A DNA stretch of 8,360 nt from Clostridia bacterium (GTDB lineage: Bacteria > Bacillota > Clostridia > Christensenellales > UBA1242): contig JAGCEE010000103.1 of assembly GCA_017650795.1 (NCBI GenBank), forward strand, positions 1 to 8,360, given 5' to 3'. The first letter of the stretch is position 1; each line of letters opens with the position of its first letter. Both the position numbers and the translations under genes were made by a program. The notes beneath the pieces were generated by a model. It searched no databases, was not told where the DNA came from, and saw only the letters and a program-made list of their open reading frames with translations. Below, one piece after another: positions 1 through 6,256 of the stretch.

Positions 1-22
1 AAAAATAAAAATAAATAAAATA

Positions 23-52
23 AAAAAATCGGAAGTAATCTTCCGATTTTTT
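23..52. terminator. Bidirectional intrinsic terminator downstream of deoC
   Basis: A 13-bp perfect stem (23-35 with 40-52) has a 4-nt TAAT loop and a GC-containing core (CGGAAG/CTTCCG). It is flanked by an A-run on the left and T6 on the right, so it can end transcription in both directions. On the minus strand it lies about 40 nt past the deoC stop and is followed by a long T-rich tract. On the plus strand it could serve a gene lying left of the window. Confidence 0.85.
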
Positions 53-90
53 AATTGTTTAATATAAAATACTAAAACAAAAAAGTTGCA

Positions 91-747
91 TTATTTGTTG
101 TTTTCGGTTTCAAGTTCTGCCATAATTTTTGCACCACTAGAAGTTCCAATTCTGTTGGCTCCAGCATCAATCATATCCATAAATGCTTTTGCATCTCTAA
201 TTCCACCAGAAGCTTTTATTTGCTTGCCTGGGTTCATTAGTTTTTTCATAAGTTTAATGTCATCTAATCTAGCACCTTCTCCAACGAATCCGGTAGAAGT
301 TTTAATAAATAGTGCATCAGACTTATTTACTATTTCGCACATCTTTGCAACCTCGTCAGATGTTAATTCGCTTGTTTCTATAATAACCTTAACGTCTGCA
401 CCTAAATTACAAACAGCATTTATGTCTTTAACAACCTCGTCATATTTGCCACTTTTAAATAGACCCATGTTAACAACCATATCTAGTTCATTGGCACCAT
501 CTTTTACTGCTTTTTTTGCCTCCATTACCTTTATTTCGGTTTCATTCATTCCTAATGGAAAGCCTATTACGCAGGCAACCTTTACAGAAGAGCCTTTTAA
601 CTCATTTTTTGCCAAGCTAACATAAAATGGATTTACGCATACGCTAAAAAAGTCATATTTTTTTGCTTCATCACATAATTTTTTAATATCATCTTCTGTT
701 GCTATTGGCTTAAGTTGTGTGTGGTCTATGTACTTTGAATATTTCAT
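91..747 (-). CDS. deoC: Deoxyribose-phosphate aldolase
   Basis: DeoC is a class I aldolase that reversibly splits 2-deoxy-D-ribose 5-phosphate into acetaldehyde and glyceraldehyde 3-phosphate, the last step of deoxynucleoside catabolism in the cytoplasm. The 218-residue product matches the usual length of about 220 and looks complete. Visible family motifs are IDHT near the start (D8), ELDMVVN with D89, FIKTSTGF with the Schiff-base lysine K149, and IKASGGI with the second active-site lysine K178. The ATG start has an ideal AAGGAGG ribosome binding site (756-762 on the minus strand) 8 nt upstream. The gene stands alone: no deoA, deoB, deoD or cdd gene is present, although these often accompany it, so here it is probably a single-gene transcription unit. 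It is divergent from the SGNH hydrolase gene and ends at the terminator at 23-52. Confidence 0.96.
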   Translation of the reverse strand: MKYSKYIDHTQLKPIATEDDIKKLCDEAKKYDFFSVCVNPFYVSLAKNELKGSSVKVACVIGFPLGMNETEIKVMEAKKAVKDGANELDMVVNMGLFKSGKYDEVVKDINAVCNLGADVKVIIETSELTSDEVAKMCEIVNKSDALFIKTSTGFVGEGARLDDIKLMKKLMNPGKQIKASGGIRDAKAFMDMIDAGANRIGTSSGAKIMAELETENNK

Positions 748-769
748 TTTCTTTTCCTCCTTGGCTTAT

Positions 770-798
770 ATGTTAACACAACTTATAAATATTGTCAA
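770..798 (-). promoter_or_regulatory. Probable sigma-A-type promoter of deoC
   Basis: On the minus strand a perfect TTGACA -35 box (793-798) is followed after 17 bp by TAACAT (770-775), which matches the -10 consensus at 4 of 6 positions. Transcription would start near 763, immediately before the AAGGAGG site at 756-762, giving a leader of only about 16 nt. The -35 is strong and the -10 is weak. Confidence 0.6.
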
Positions 799-815
799 TT
801 TTTTTTATTTATACT

Positions 816-839
816 TGCCCATAAGACGGGGGTGGGGCA
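816..839. other. Isolated G-rich patch with a short inverted repeat
   Basis: In otherwise very AT-rich intergenic DNA this segment contains GGGGG-T-GGGG (828-837), preceded by TGCCC (816-820). TGCCC can pair with GGGCA at 835-839 to form a 5-bp GC stem with a 14-nt loop. It lies upstream of the deoC -35 box and more than 100 bp upstream of the SGNH-gene promoter. No function is recognised; an operator, a structural element or a remnant are all possible. Confidence 0.4.
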
Positions 840-911
840 TTTAATTATTTTATAATTTAATATTTATTTTGATGTTTGAGTGTTTTTTTAATTTGTTTTG
901 CATATATCAAT

Positions 912-933
912 AAATATTTTATAGAAAATATTT
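912..933. repeat. 9-bp perfect AT inverted repeat
   Basis: AAATATTTT (912-920) and AAAATATTT (925-933) are perfect inverted copies separated by ATAG. The centre is about 35 bp upstream of the putative -35 box of the SGNH hydrolase gene, a position where a dimeric regulator could bind. It contains only A and T in its arms, so it could have arisen by chance in DNA this AT-rich. Confidence 0.3.
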
Positions 934-955
934 TTCATAACATTACTAAATTTTA

Positions 956-984
956 TGGAAAAATATATTTATTTGTGTTAAACT
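956..984 (+). promoter_or_regulatory. Promoter of the SGNH gene, positioned for a leaderless mRNA
   Basis: The extended -10 motif TGTG (974-977) plus one base plus TAAACT (979-984) fits the Gram-positive TRTGN extended -10 pattern. A weak -35, TGGAAA (956-961), lies 17 bp upstream. The -10 ends 6 nt before the ATG at 991, so the expected transcription start is at the A of the start codon. No Shine-Dalgarno sequence lies between. Confidence 0.5.
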
Positions 985-990
985 AATCAC

Positions 991-3387
991 ATGAGAAAAC
1001 TAGGAAGAAAAACAATTTTTGTATTATTATTGCTTTTTGTTGCTTTGGCGCTAGATTTTTCTTGCAAGACATTTGGCGCAAATGCAGAGCCAGTGCAGCA
1101 AACAATCAATTATGTATCTTTGGGTGATAGCATCGCCGCCGGTTATGGTCTTGCAGATTATGACCTGGCAAATGAGTCCAATAGCAATGCGTTTGTAAAT
1201 GGCAGTTATGCCAAAGGTTTTTATGATTATTTAAAAACATTATATAGCACTGTTAATGCAAGCACTTATGCAGAATCTGGTTTAGATTCGGCTGGTTTAA
1301 TTGGCAAACTTAATTCCGAAGACGAGAATAATGCGGAAATAATCTTGGCCTTGGAATCTGCCGATATAATAACTGTTTGCATTGGAGCAAATGACATTTT
1401 GCAACCAGCAAAGGACGAAATGTTTAACCAGATTGAGGCGTCTTTTGGAGGAACGGCGGATGAAATAATTATTGATTATAATGCGGTTGAGAGTGTTATG
1501 AATGACGGGCTTGTGGCATTTACAAGCAATATTTCTAGCATATTAAATACATTAACTCAATTAAATTCAAATGCAAGAATATTCTTTTTAGATGTTTATA
1601 ACCCATACTTTAATTTAATGGACGACAACATTGCACATGCGTCTGCCATGCATGCTTCATTTAGTTTTTTAGGGCAGAACATAGACATAAATAAGTTTTT
1701 TTCAAAGCAAACAGTAAAACAATTGGGCATTTCTGCCAACACATATATTAGTGGTGGAACAAATCTTGCAGGCAACACGGTAGATGGTTTAAATAAAATA
1801 CTATTTGATGAAGTATACAAAAAAGATGCACAAGAGCATAGGTTATATTCAAAAGCATACGTTATAGGAGCAAACAGCCTTAACTATGCCGATTTAATTG
1901 GTGTAAAACAAACATTTGAAAATTACGACGGTGATTATGACGATTTAATAAATGCAACCCTATTGGATTACGATTTAGAACATCCATTGGAAGTTAATAT
2001 TATGAGTTATTCAAATGAATTAGCTTCTTTAATTGACCCACATCCAACGGCTATTGGACATCAACAAATATGCGATGTTGTTTGTGACTATGTTGCAGAA
2101 GTGTTAGAAGACGAAAGGGAATATACTGTCACATTTATTACGGGAATTGGAGACCAAGCTATACCTGTGGTTTATGCAAAAAATAGCAAACTAATAGCTC
2201 AAACGCCTTTTAGGGAACACTATAAACTAACAGGATGGCAATATATTGATGACAACAACCAAAATAAATTATGGGATTTTGAAAATGATGTAATTACCAA
2301 AGACATAACACTAACAGCAGTTTGGGAACGGTTGTATGAAGTTAGTTTTGATGTGGACGGTGGAACTGAAATTGAGTCAATAGAGGTTAGTAAATATAGT
2401 AAAATAATAAAGCCCGAAGATGTTGTAAAACAGGGTTATTATTTTGTTCGCTGGGAATATGAAATCTCTGACGGTATAATGGAAGAGTGGAATTTTGAAG
2501 AGGATGAGGTCACGGACGACTTGACTTTGCATGCGGTTTGGGTAAAAGTTTATATTGTTTCATTTGATACCGATGGTGGAACTGCATTAGAATATCAAAT
2601 TGTTAAAGAGGGCGATAAAATTACAATTCAAAACGAAACAGAAAAACAGGGGAGTGTTTTTGTTGGTTGGGCAACCATTGATGATGGCGGACAGGTAGAA
2701 TATTGGGATTTTGATAGCAATACTGTTAATGAAGACACAACACTAAAAGCTATTTGGTCAACCATTATGTGTGATGAACAATACGAACCACAAGTGCTTA
2801 CCATAGATACAGAGGTAAACGGATTTGCTCCAATACGCTTTTATTTGACTGTAGAAACTAATAGTATGCAATGGTTTGTGAATTCACAAGCACAAGAAAA
2901 TGGTAATACTGGCACTTTTGATTTTGAGCCACCTGCACAAGTTGGTAATTATGAAGTTTATTGCGTGGTTAACGGGAAATCAACAGGAAGGTTAACCGTT
3001 CAGGTTGTACATGGCGAAATTGATGAAATAAAAATAAATAAAGAAAATATTTACAGCAATGGCTTAATTCAAATTGCTGTTGAGCATCCAGAGCTGTATG
3101 ATAATGATTGTGTTATTTGGTGGATGGTTCAAACGGACGAAGATGGCACTGAAAGAATTGTTAAAATAGGTCAAGGAGTTTCTATTGAGCATGTCTTTAC
3201 AAAGAGTTGCGAGGTTGCTGCCGAATATAACAAAAATGGTAAAAAAGTGTCATCCGAAAGACTAAAAATAGAGGTGGACCCAGAGTTTGATGTTAGTATG
3301 CCAATATTTGTAGGACTACTTGCACTAATATTTGTAGGCATTGCATTTTTGGCACTTACTAGTAGAAGAAGGTATGATAAGTATTAA
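991..3387 (+). CDS. Secreted, membrane-anchored SGNH/GDSL hydrolase with InlB-type repeats
   Basis: This 798-residue protein is a probable extracellular esterase or lipase of the SGNH family; its substrate cannot be told. Residues 1-32 form a signal peptide (basic start, hydrophobic 9-21, cleavage likely after ANA at 32). The SGNH domain spans about 39-372: GDS block with nucleophile S47, GAND block III (G132, N134) and a DPHP block V with D349 and H351. Three InlB/Listeria-Bacteroides repeats of about 70 residues follow (about 378-445, 449-517, 521-589), each starting with a V[TS]F-like strand and ending in an AVW or AIW motif. Residues 594-672 look Ig-like (W628, C658); 676-762 may be a second Ig-like domain. 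A transmembrane helix at about 770-790 and the tail SRRRYDKY anchor it; no LPXTG motif is present. The start is firm because an in-frame TAA lies at 979-981 and only this ATG includes the signal peptide. There is no ribosome binding site. Confidence 0.9.
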   Translation: MRKLGRKTIFVLLLLFVALALDFSCKTFGANAEPVQQTINYVSLGDSIAAGYGLADYDLANESNSNAFVNGSYAKGFYDYLKTLYSTVNASTYAESGLDSAGLIGKLNSEDENNAEIILALESADIITVCIGANDILQPAKDEMFNQIEASFGGTADEIIIDYNAVESVMNDGLVAFTSNISSILNTLTQLNSNARIFFLDVYNPYFNLMDDNIAHASAMHASFSFLGQNIDINKFFSKQTVKQLGISANTYISGGTNLAGNTVDGLNKILFDEVYKKDAQEHRLYSKAYVIGANSLNYADLIGVKQTFENYDGDYDDLINATLLDYDLEHPLEVNIMSYSNELASLIDPHPTAIGHQQICDVVCDYVAEVLEDEREYTVTFITGIGDQAIPVVYAKNSKLIAQTPFREHYKLTGWQYIDDNNQNKLWDFENDVITKDITLTAVWERLYEVSFDVDGGTEIESIEVSKYSKIIKPEDVVKQGYYFVRWEYEISDGIMEEWNFEEDEVTDDLTLHAVWVKVYIVSFDTDGGTALEYQIVKEGDKITIQNETEKQGSVFVGWATIDDGGQVEYWDFDSNTVNEDTTLKAIWSTIMCDEQYEPQVLTIDTEVNGFAPIRFYLTVETNSMQWFVNSQAQENGNTGTFDFEPPAQVGNYEVYCVVNGKSTGRLTVQVVHGEIDEIKINKENIYSNGLIQIAVEHPELYDNDCVIWWMVQTDEDGTERIVKIGQGVSIEHVFTKSCEVAAEYNKNGKKVSSERLKIEVDPEFDVSMPIFVGLLALIFVGIAFLALTSRRRYDKY

Positions 3388-3399
3388 AATAAATTAAAT

Positions 3400-3433
3400 A
3401 AAAAATTCCGGCATTTGCTTGGAGTTTTTTTTT
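3400..3433 (+). terminator. Intrinsic terminator after the SGNH hydrolase gene
   Basis: AAAAAATTCC (3400-3409) pairs with GGAGTTTTTT (3421-3430), with one U-G wobble. The stem can extend inwards through GGC/GCT with a one-base bulge to an ATTT loop. It is followed by a T-run reaching 3433. The hairpin starts 12 nt after the SGNH gene stop, and its T-run touches the putative -35 box of asd. Confidence 0.8.
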
Positions 3434-3461
3434 AACTAAAAATCAAACATTATCATATAAT
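3432..3461 (+). promoter_or_regulatory. Promoter of asd, positioned for a leaderless mRNA
   Basis: A perfect TATAAT -10 box (3456-3461) has TTAACT (3432-3437, 4 of 6 matches to TTGACA) 18 bp upstream. The -10 ends 6 nt before the ATG at 3468, which places the expected transcription start on the A of the start codon. No Shine-Dalgarno sequence occurs in this stretch. Confidence 0.6.
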
Positions 3462-3467
3462 TTTAGC

Positions 3468-4451
3468 ATGAAAATAGCTATTGTTGGAGCAACCGGTCTT
3501 GTTGGTAGAAAAATGATTGACTGCTTAAAAAAATACAAATATTGTAATGAAAACATCGAATTGTTTTCTTCTAATAAAAGTTCGGGCAGTATTATAAAAA
3601 TAGGAAAAAATAACATAGTTGTAAAAGAATTAAAGCACGATAATCTATCAAAAAAATATGATTATGTTTTATTTTCGGCGGGTGCCAGCGTAAGTAGATT
3701 ATGGGCAAAAGAGTTTGTAAAAAGGGGTGCCGTAGTAATTGATAATTCCTCTGCATTTAGGCGAGGAAAACGACCACTTGTAGTTCCTGAAATAAATGCA
3801 AATACAATAACTCCAAATACAAAGATAATAGCAAACCCAAACTGTTCTACTATTGGGGTTTGCCTTCCACTGTTTGCGCTTAGCAGAGAGTACAAAATTA
3901 TAAGCATACTTGTAAGTACATATCAGGCAGTTAGTGGTGCTGGTAAAACGGCGATTGATGATTTAAAACATGGCACAACAAATAAACTTTATTATAAAAT
4001 AAAGAATAATTTAATTCCGCAAATAGATATTGCACTTAAAGACGGCTACACATTTGAAGAAAATAAAATGGAGTATGAATTAAAAAAGATACTTGGCAGC
4101 AAAAGCATTAAGATTGCAAGCACTTGCGTTAGAGTGCCAATTATAAATTGTCATAGCGAATGTGTGAATGTTAAATTAAATAAACGACCAAACATAAAAA
4201 GAATAAAAAGGATATTTAGCGATTTTGAGGGGATAAAGGTTATTGACGATCTGCCTGATAATAAATATCCAATGCCCATACTTGCAAATGGTAAAAACGA
4301 TATTTTGGTGGGTAGAATAAGAATTGACCATAGCGATAAAAATTCTATAAACTTTTTTGTTTGTTTTGATAATTTATTAAAGGGTGCAGCACTAAATGCA
4401 GTTCAAATTATGGACTATTTGGTTAATAATAAAAAAATATACAATAAATAG
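3468..4451 (+). CDS. asd: Aspartate-semialdehyde dehydrogenase
   Basis: The enzyme reduces aspartyl-4-phosphate to aspartate 4-semialdehyde with NADPH, at the branch leading to lysine and diaminopimelate, threonine and methionine. The product has 327 residues, about family length. Visible are the nucleotide-binding GATGLVG loop (7-13), SSAFR (94-98), PLVVPEIN with E108, NPNC with catalytic C126, STYQAVSGAGK with Q153, and RVPIINCHSE with R222 and the catalytic-base histidine H229. The residue before H229 is cysteine (C228), where the family usually has glycine; otherwise the active site is intact. The ATG begins the MKIAIVGATG strand, exactly where the family begins, so the start is secure even though no ribosome binding site precedes it. 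No dapA, dapB or lysC neighbour is present, so it is an isolated gene with its own promoter, ending at a terminator shared with the convergent gene. Confidence 0.95.
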   Translation: MKIAIVGATGLVGRKMIDCLKKYKYCNENIELFSSNKSSGSIIKIGKNNIVVKELKHDNLSKKYDYVLFSAGASVSRLWAKEFVKRGAVVIDNSSAFRRGKRPLVVPEINANTITPNTKIIANPNCSTIGVCLPLFALSREYKIISILVSTYQAVSGAGKTAIDDLKHGTTNKLYYKIKNNLIPQIDIALKDGYTFEENKMEYELKKILGSKSIKIASTCVRVPIINCHSECVNVKLNKRPNIKRIKRIFSDFEGIKVIDDLPDNKYPMPILANGKNDILVGRIRIDHSDKNSINFFVCFDNLLKGAALNAVQIMDYLVNNKKIYNK

Positions 4452-4458
4452 CAAGTAA

Positions 4459-4488
4459 AAAGGAATTGCCCAAATTGGCAATTCCTTT
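4459..4488. terminator. Bidirectional terminator between asd and the YcxB-like gene
   Basis: A perfect 12-bp stem (4459-4470 with 4477-4488) has a 6-nt CAAATT loop. It lies 7 nt after the asd stop and 15 nt past the stop of the convergent minus-strand gene. Read on the minus strand it is followed directly by a T5 run; on the plus strand by TTTACTTTTAT. It therefore serves both genes. Its core is nearly identical to the terminator at 8261-8292. Confidence 0.85.
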
Positions 4489-4503
4489 ACTTTTATAAAT
4501 TAT

Positions 4504-5010
4504 TTATTTTTTGCCTGATAATCTTTCTTTTAATAGTCTATGAAGTGCTTCTGGTGAGCCTTCGGCATATTTTGTGTTTTTATAAACAATTAGCGATTGA
4601 TTGTTTTTTAAATACAAATAAAATTTGTCTTTTGTTTCTTTATACCTCGAAATGTCTTGGTAATTCAAATTCATTATTCCTTGTTTTTTGCCCTTAATAT
4701 ATTGTGTGACAGAAAAGAATCTTGGGTCAAAACGATATTCAAATTCAATTTTTCTATCAATAAGGCCAGATTGTTTTGATGCGCTTGCCTTAACAATAAA
4801 ATACATAACAACAAGTAGTAAACAGAATATTCCACCAAGAATACTTAAAATTATTCCAAGCCACTTAACACTTGTTAAACATATAATAACAATACCCAAA
4901 GCAAGTAATGCTGCGCCTATTGCGAATCTGATAGACATAGGTTTAATTAACTGTGCATTTACATTTGAATTCATATCTTTTGCAGTAATTTCATTTTTAA
5001 CTCTAATCAT
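4504..5010 (-). CDS. YcxB-like two-helix membrane protein
   Basis: This 168-residue protein has a short polar start, two adjacent transmembrane helices (about 27-47 and 50-73) and a soluble C-terminal domain (about 88-165). The C-terminal pattern resembles the YcxB-like domain: a strand with YRFDPRFFSV, a Y-x-D-I turn (117-120) and FYLYLKNNQSLIVYK near the end. The family function is unknown, and the assignment rests on pattern only. I place the start at the ATG at 5010, because GGAGAG (5015-5020) lies 4 nt upstream. The reading frame stays open up to a TTG at 5070, but that codon lies inside the -35 box of a good promoter, so the 20-residue extension is rejected. The gene is divergent from the lipoprotein gene; since one is a membrane protein and the other membrane-anchored, a shared envelope role is conceivable but unproven. 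Confidence 0.75.
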   Translation of the reverse strand: MIRVKNEITAKDMNSNVNAQLIKPMSIRFAIGAALLALGIVIICLTSVKWLGIILSILGGIFCLLLVVMYFIVKASASKQSGLIDRKIEFEYRFDPRFFSVTQYIKGKKQGIMNLNYQDISRYKETKDKFYLYLKNNQSLIVYKNTKYAEGSPEALHRLLKERLSGKK

Positions 5011-5014
5011 ATAT

Positions 5015-5020
5015 CTCTCC
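5015..5020 (-). promoter_or_regulatory. Ribosome binding site that fixes the YcxB-like start
   Basis: GGAGAG on the minus strand lies 4 nt before the ATG at 5010. It is the only Shine-Dalgarno-like match near either candidate start; the alternative TTG at 5070 has none. Confidence 0.7.
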
Positions 5021-5041
5021 AATTTTAGCAAAATCCTTGTG

Positions 5042-5070
5042 ATTTTATCACATAAAACTTTTTTTTGCAA
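5042..5070 (-). promoter_or_regulatory. Sigma-A-type promoter of the YcxB-like gene
   Basis: On the minus strand TTGCAA (5065-5070) and TAAAAT (5042-5047) are separated by exactly 17 bp, with 4 and 5 of 6 consensus matches. Transcription would start near 5035, giving a leader of about 25 nt to the ATG at 5010, containing the GGAGAG site. Confidence 0.65.
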
Positions 5071-5137
5071 AAGATTTTATTAAAATGCTTATATTTTGGT
5101 TATTTTAATTTTTTTTTTAATCAAAATCACAAATTAG

Positions 5138-5166
5138 TTGTATACTTACGCTTTTTAAGTTAAAAT
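5138..5166 (+). promoter_or_regulatory. Promoter of the lipoprotein gene
   Basis: TTGTAT (5138-5143) and TAAAAT (5161-5166) are 17 bp apart, which predicts a start near 5173 and a leader of only about 11 nt. An alternative -10, TATACT (5141-5146), would give a leader of about 30 nt but lacks a clear -35. The ribosome binding site AAGAGG (5173-5178) lies 5 nt before the ATG. The promoter faces away from that of the YcxB-like gene. Confidence 0.55.
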
Positions 5167-5183
5167 ATATCAAAGAGGTTTAT

Positions 5184-6188
5184 ATGAAAAAAATAAAATT
5201 ATTGCTGGTCCTATTTGTTTTGGCTATTTTTATTTTTGTCGGTTGCGGAGAACTTAGCGATGCATTAAAACTAAAAAGCTTTAATGTTAATTCTACAAGT
5301 TTAATTTTTAGATATTTAGATAATTTTAGTTGCACACAAACATATGGTGTAGGTAATATCCAATCACAAATCGAAAAGGAAACATTAACCAATTATATGA
5401 CATCAATTTCGCTTTCGGTTAAAGAAACTATTGCAATTTGTGCCACAATGGATTTTTGCAAAGAGAAAGTTGAAGCCCAAAGTGCTCAAAAATTCAAAAT
5501 TTATGAAGCATACGGCAATAATAAAATGACCATAGGAGGCGTGTATTCAAAATATATCGTGTATGTAGCAGAAACTAAAAACCAAAAATTCGAAACACAT
5601 ATCTATTACATTACGGCTAATTCTTTAAATGTTTTAACTAACATAGATTATATGAATGCAAAAAACAATGCAGACACAAGTGATGAAAATATATCAATAA
5701 CAGAAATTGGTGAATTTTTGTTTAGTGTTGCCTCAGACTCAATTACAAAAAAGTACTCTTTGGTTGATAGTGGCAATAAATGCACTGCCAAGTACTATTT
5801 TGATAAGGACAGGGGCTATTTAACATTAGAAATTAAAAATAGTAATTCGGCATATTCCACCGGCGAAATAGACACATCATTATTTATTGGCGGATACAAG
5901 AACGACATAATTATAAGCAGAAACGTCGTTTCGTATACAAATAAAACTGTGGGTTATAAACAAGATTTTGTTTGGGAGTTTTTTGATAATGTTTATAGCC
6001 TTAGGTCAAAGGTTGGACTAGCAAAAGATACTTCAAAATACCCAGATTTAAAATCAATTTTAGAAGCCAATGTTGCAACTGCAAATGCGGGCGATAACAC
6101 GGGTTATTATGTTCGTATTTCAAGAGATAACATGCTAAGCAAAACTCCAAAAGTTAACGTTTTGCCATATTATGGCACAGAAGAATAA
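5184..6188 (+). CDS. Putative lipoprotein of unknown function
   Basis: I do not recognise this 334-residue protein's family. It starts with a lipoprotein signal peptide: basic MKKIK, a hydrophobic run to residue 19, then FVGC with the probable lipidated cysteine C21, followed by GE. The mature protein (22-334) is probably anchored on the outer face of the cytoplasmic membrane. It contains many alternating hydrophobic and polar stretches ending in Y or F (for example around 104-152 and 202-262), suggesting a mainly beta-rich fold. It has three more cysteines in the first third (C50, C86, C92) and C200, but no recognisable catalytic motif. The start is supported by AAGAGG 5 nt upstream. It is followed by the strong hairpin at 6217-6247. 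Most likely it is a lineage-specific envelope lipoprotein; a substrate-binding role is possible but not shown. Confidence 0.8.
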   Translation: MKKIKLLLVLFVLAIFIFVGCGELSDALKLKSFNVNSTSLIFRYLDNFSCTQTYGVGNIQSQIEKETLTNYMTSISLSVKETIAICATMDFCKEKVEAQSAQKFKIYEAYGNNKMTIGGVYSKYIVYVAETKNQKFETHIYYITANSLNVLTNIDYMNAKNNADTSDENISITEIGEFLFSVASDSITKKYSLVDSGNKCTAKYYFDKDRGYLTLEIKNSNSAYSTGEIDTSLFIGGYKNDIIISRNVVSYTNKTVGYKQDFVWEFFDNVYSLRSKVGLAKDTSKYPDLKSILEANVATANAGDNTGYYVRISRDNMLSKTPKVNVLPYYGTEE

Positions 6189-6189
6189 T
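6162..6189 (+). promoter_or_regulatory. Candidate promoter of the helD-like gene
   Basis: TTGCCA (6162-6167) and AATAAT (6184-6189) each match the consensus at 5 of 6 positions, with a 16-bp spacer. The -10 overlaps the stop codon of the lipoprotein gene. A start near 6196 would give a leader of about 60 nt that contains the hairpin at 6217-6247. This is the best promoter I find for the gene, but it is not certain. Confidence 0.4.
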
Positions 6190-6216
6190 TTAGTAAAAAG
6201 GCAAGATATATTTTGC

Positions 6217-6247
6217 AAAAAAGGTTTTATTTAATAAGACCTTTTTT
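6217..6247 (+). terminator. Intrinsic terminator or leader attenuator before the helD-like gene
   Basis: AAAAAAGGTTTTAT (6217-6230) pairs with ATAAGACCTTTTTT (6234-6247): 14 bp with one U-G wobble and a 3-nt TTA loop, ending in T6. It is a standard terminator for the lipoprotein gene. It ends one base before the helD-like ribosome binding site AGAGG (6248-6252), so any transcript reaching helD from upstream must read through it. A smaller hairpin (GCAAGA 6201-6206 with TTTTGC 6211-6216) lies just before it. Confidence 0.8.
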
Positions 6248-6256
6248 AGAGGTAAT

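Noticed and set aside
86..625. 179-residue open frame on the plus strand opposite deoC
   Set aside because: It is antisense to a well-conserved gene, has no ribosome binding site and shows no protein motif; the open frame follows from the deoC codons.
828..837. G-quadruplex in the deoC upstream region
   Set aside because: Only two G-runs are present; a standard quadruplex needs four.
1054..1068. Possible lipoprotein cysteine (C25) in the SGNH protein signal peptide
   Set aside because: The preceding residues DFS do not fit a lipobox (D at -3, F at -2), and a good type I cleavage site (ANA) follows at 30-32.
3295..3384. Sortase cell-wall sorting signal at the SGNH protein C-terminus
   Set aside because: A hydrophobic helix and basic tail are present, but no LPXTG-like motif is found before them.
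3388..3467. Lysine riboswitch or other leader RNA before asd
   Set aside because: Only 80 bp separate the genes, filled by the terminator and the promoter; the predicted mRNA has no leader.
4688..5083. 131-residue open frame on the plus strand opposite the YcxB-like gene
   Set aside because: It overlaps a gene with its own promoter, ribosome binding site and terminator; the hydrophobic stretches mirror the antisense coding.
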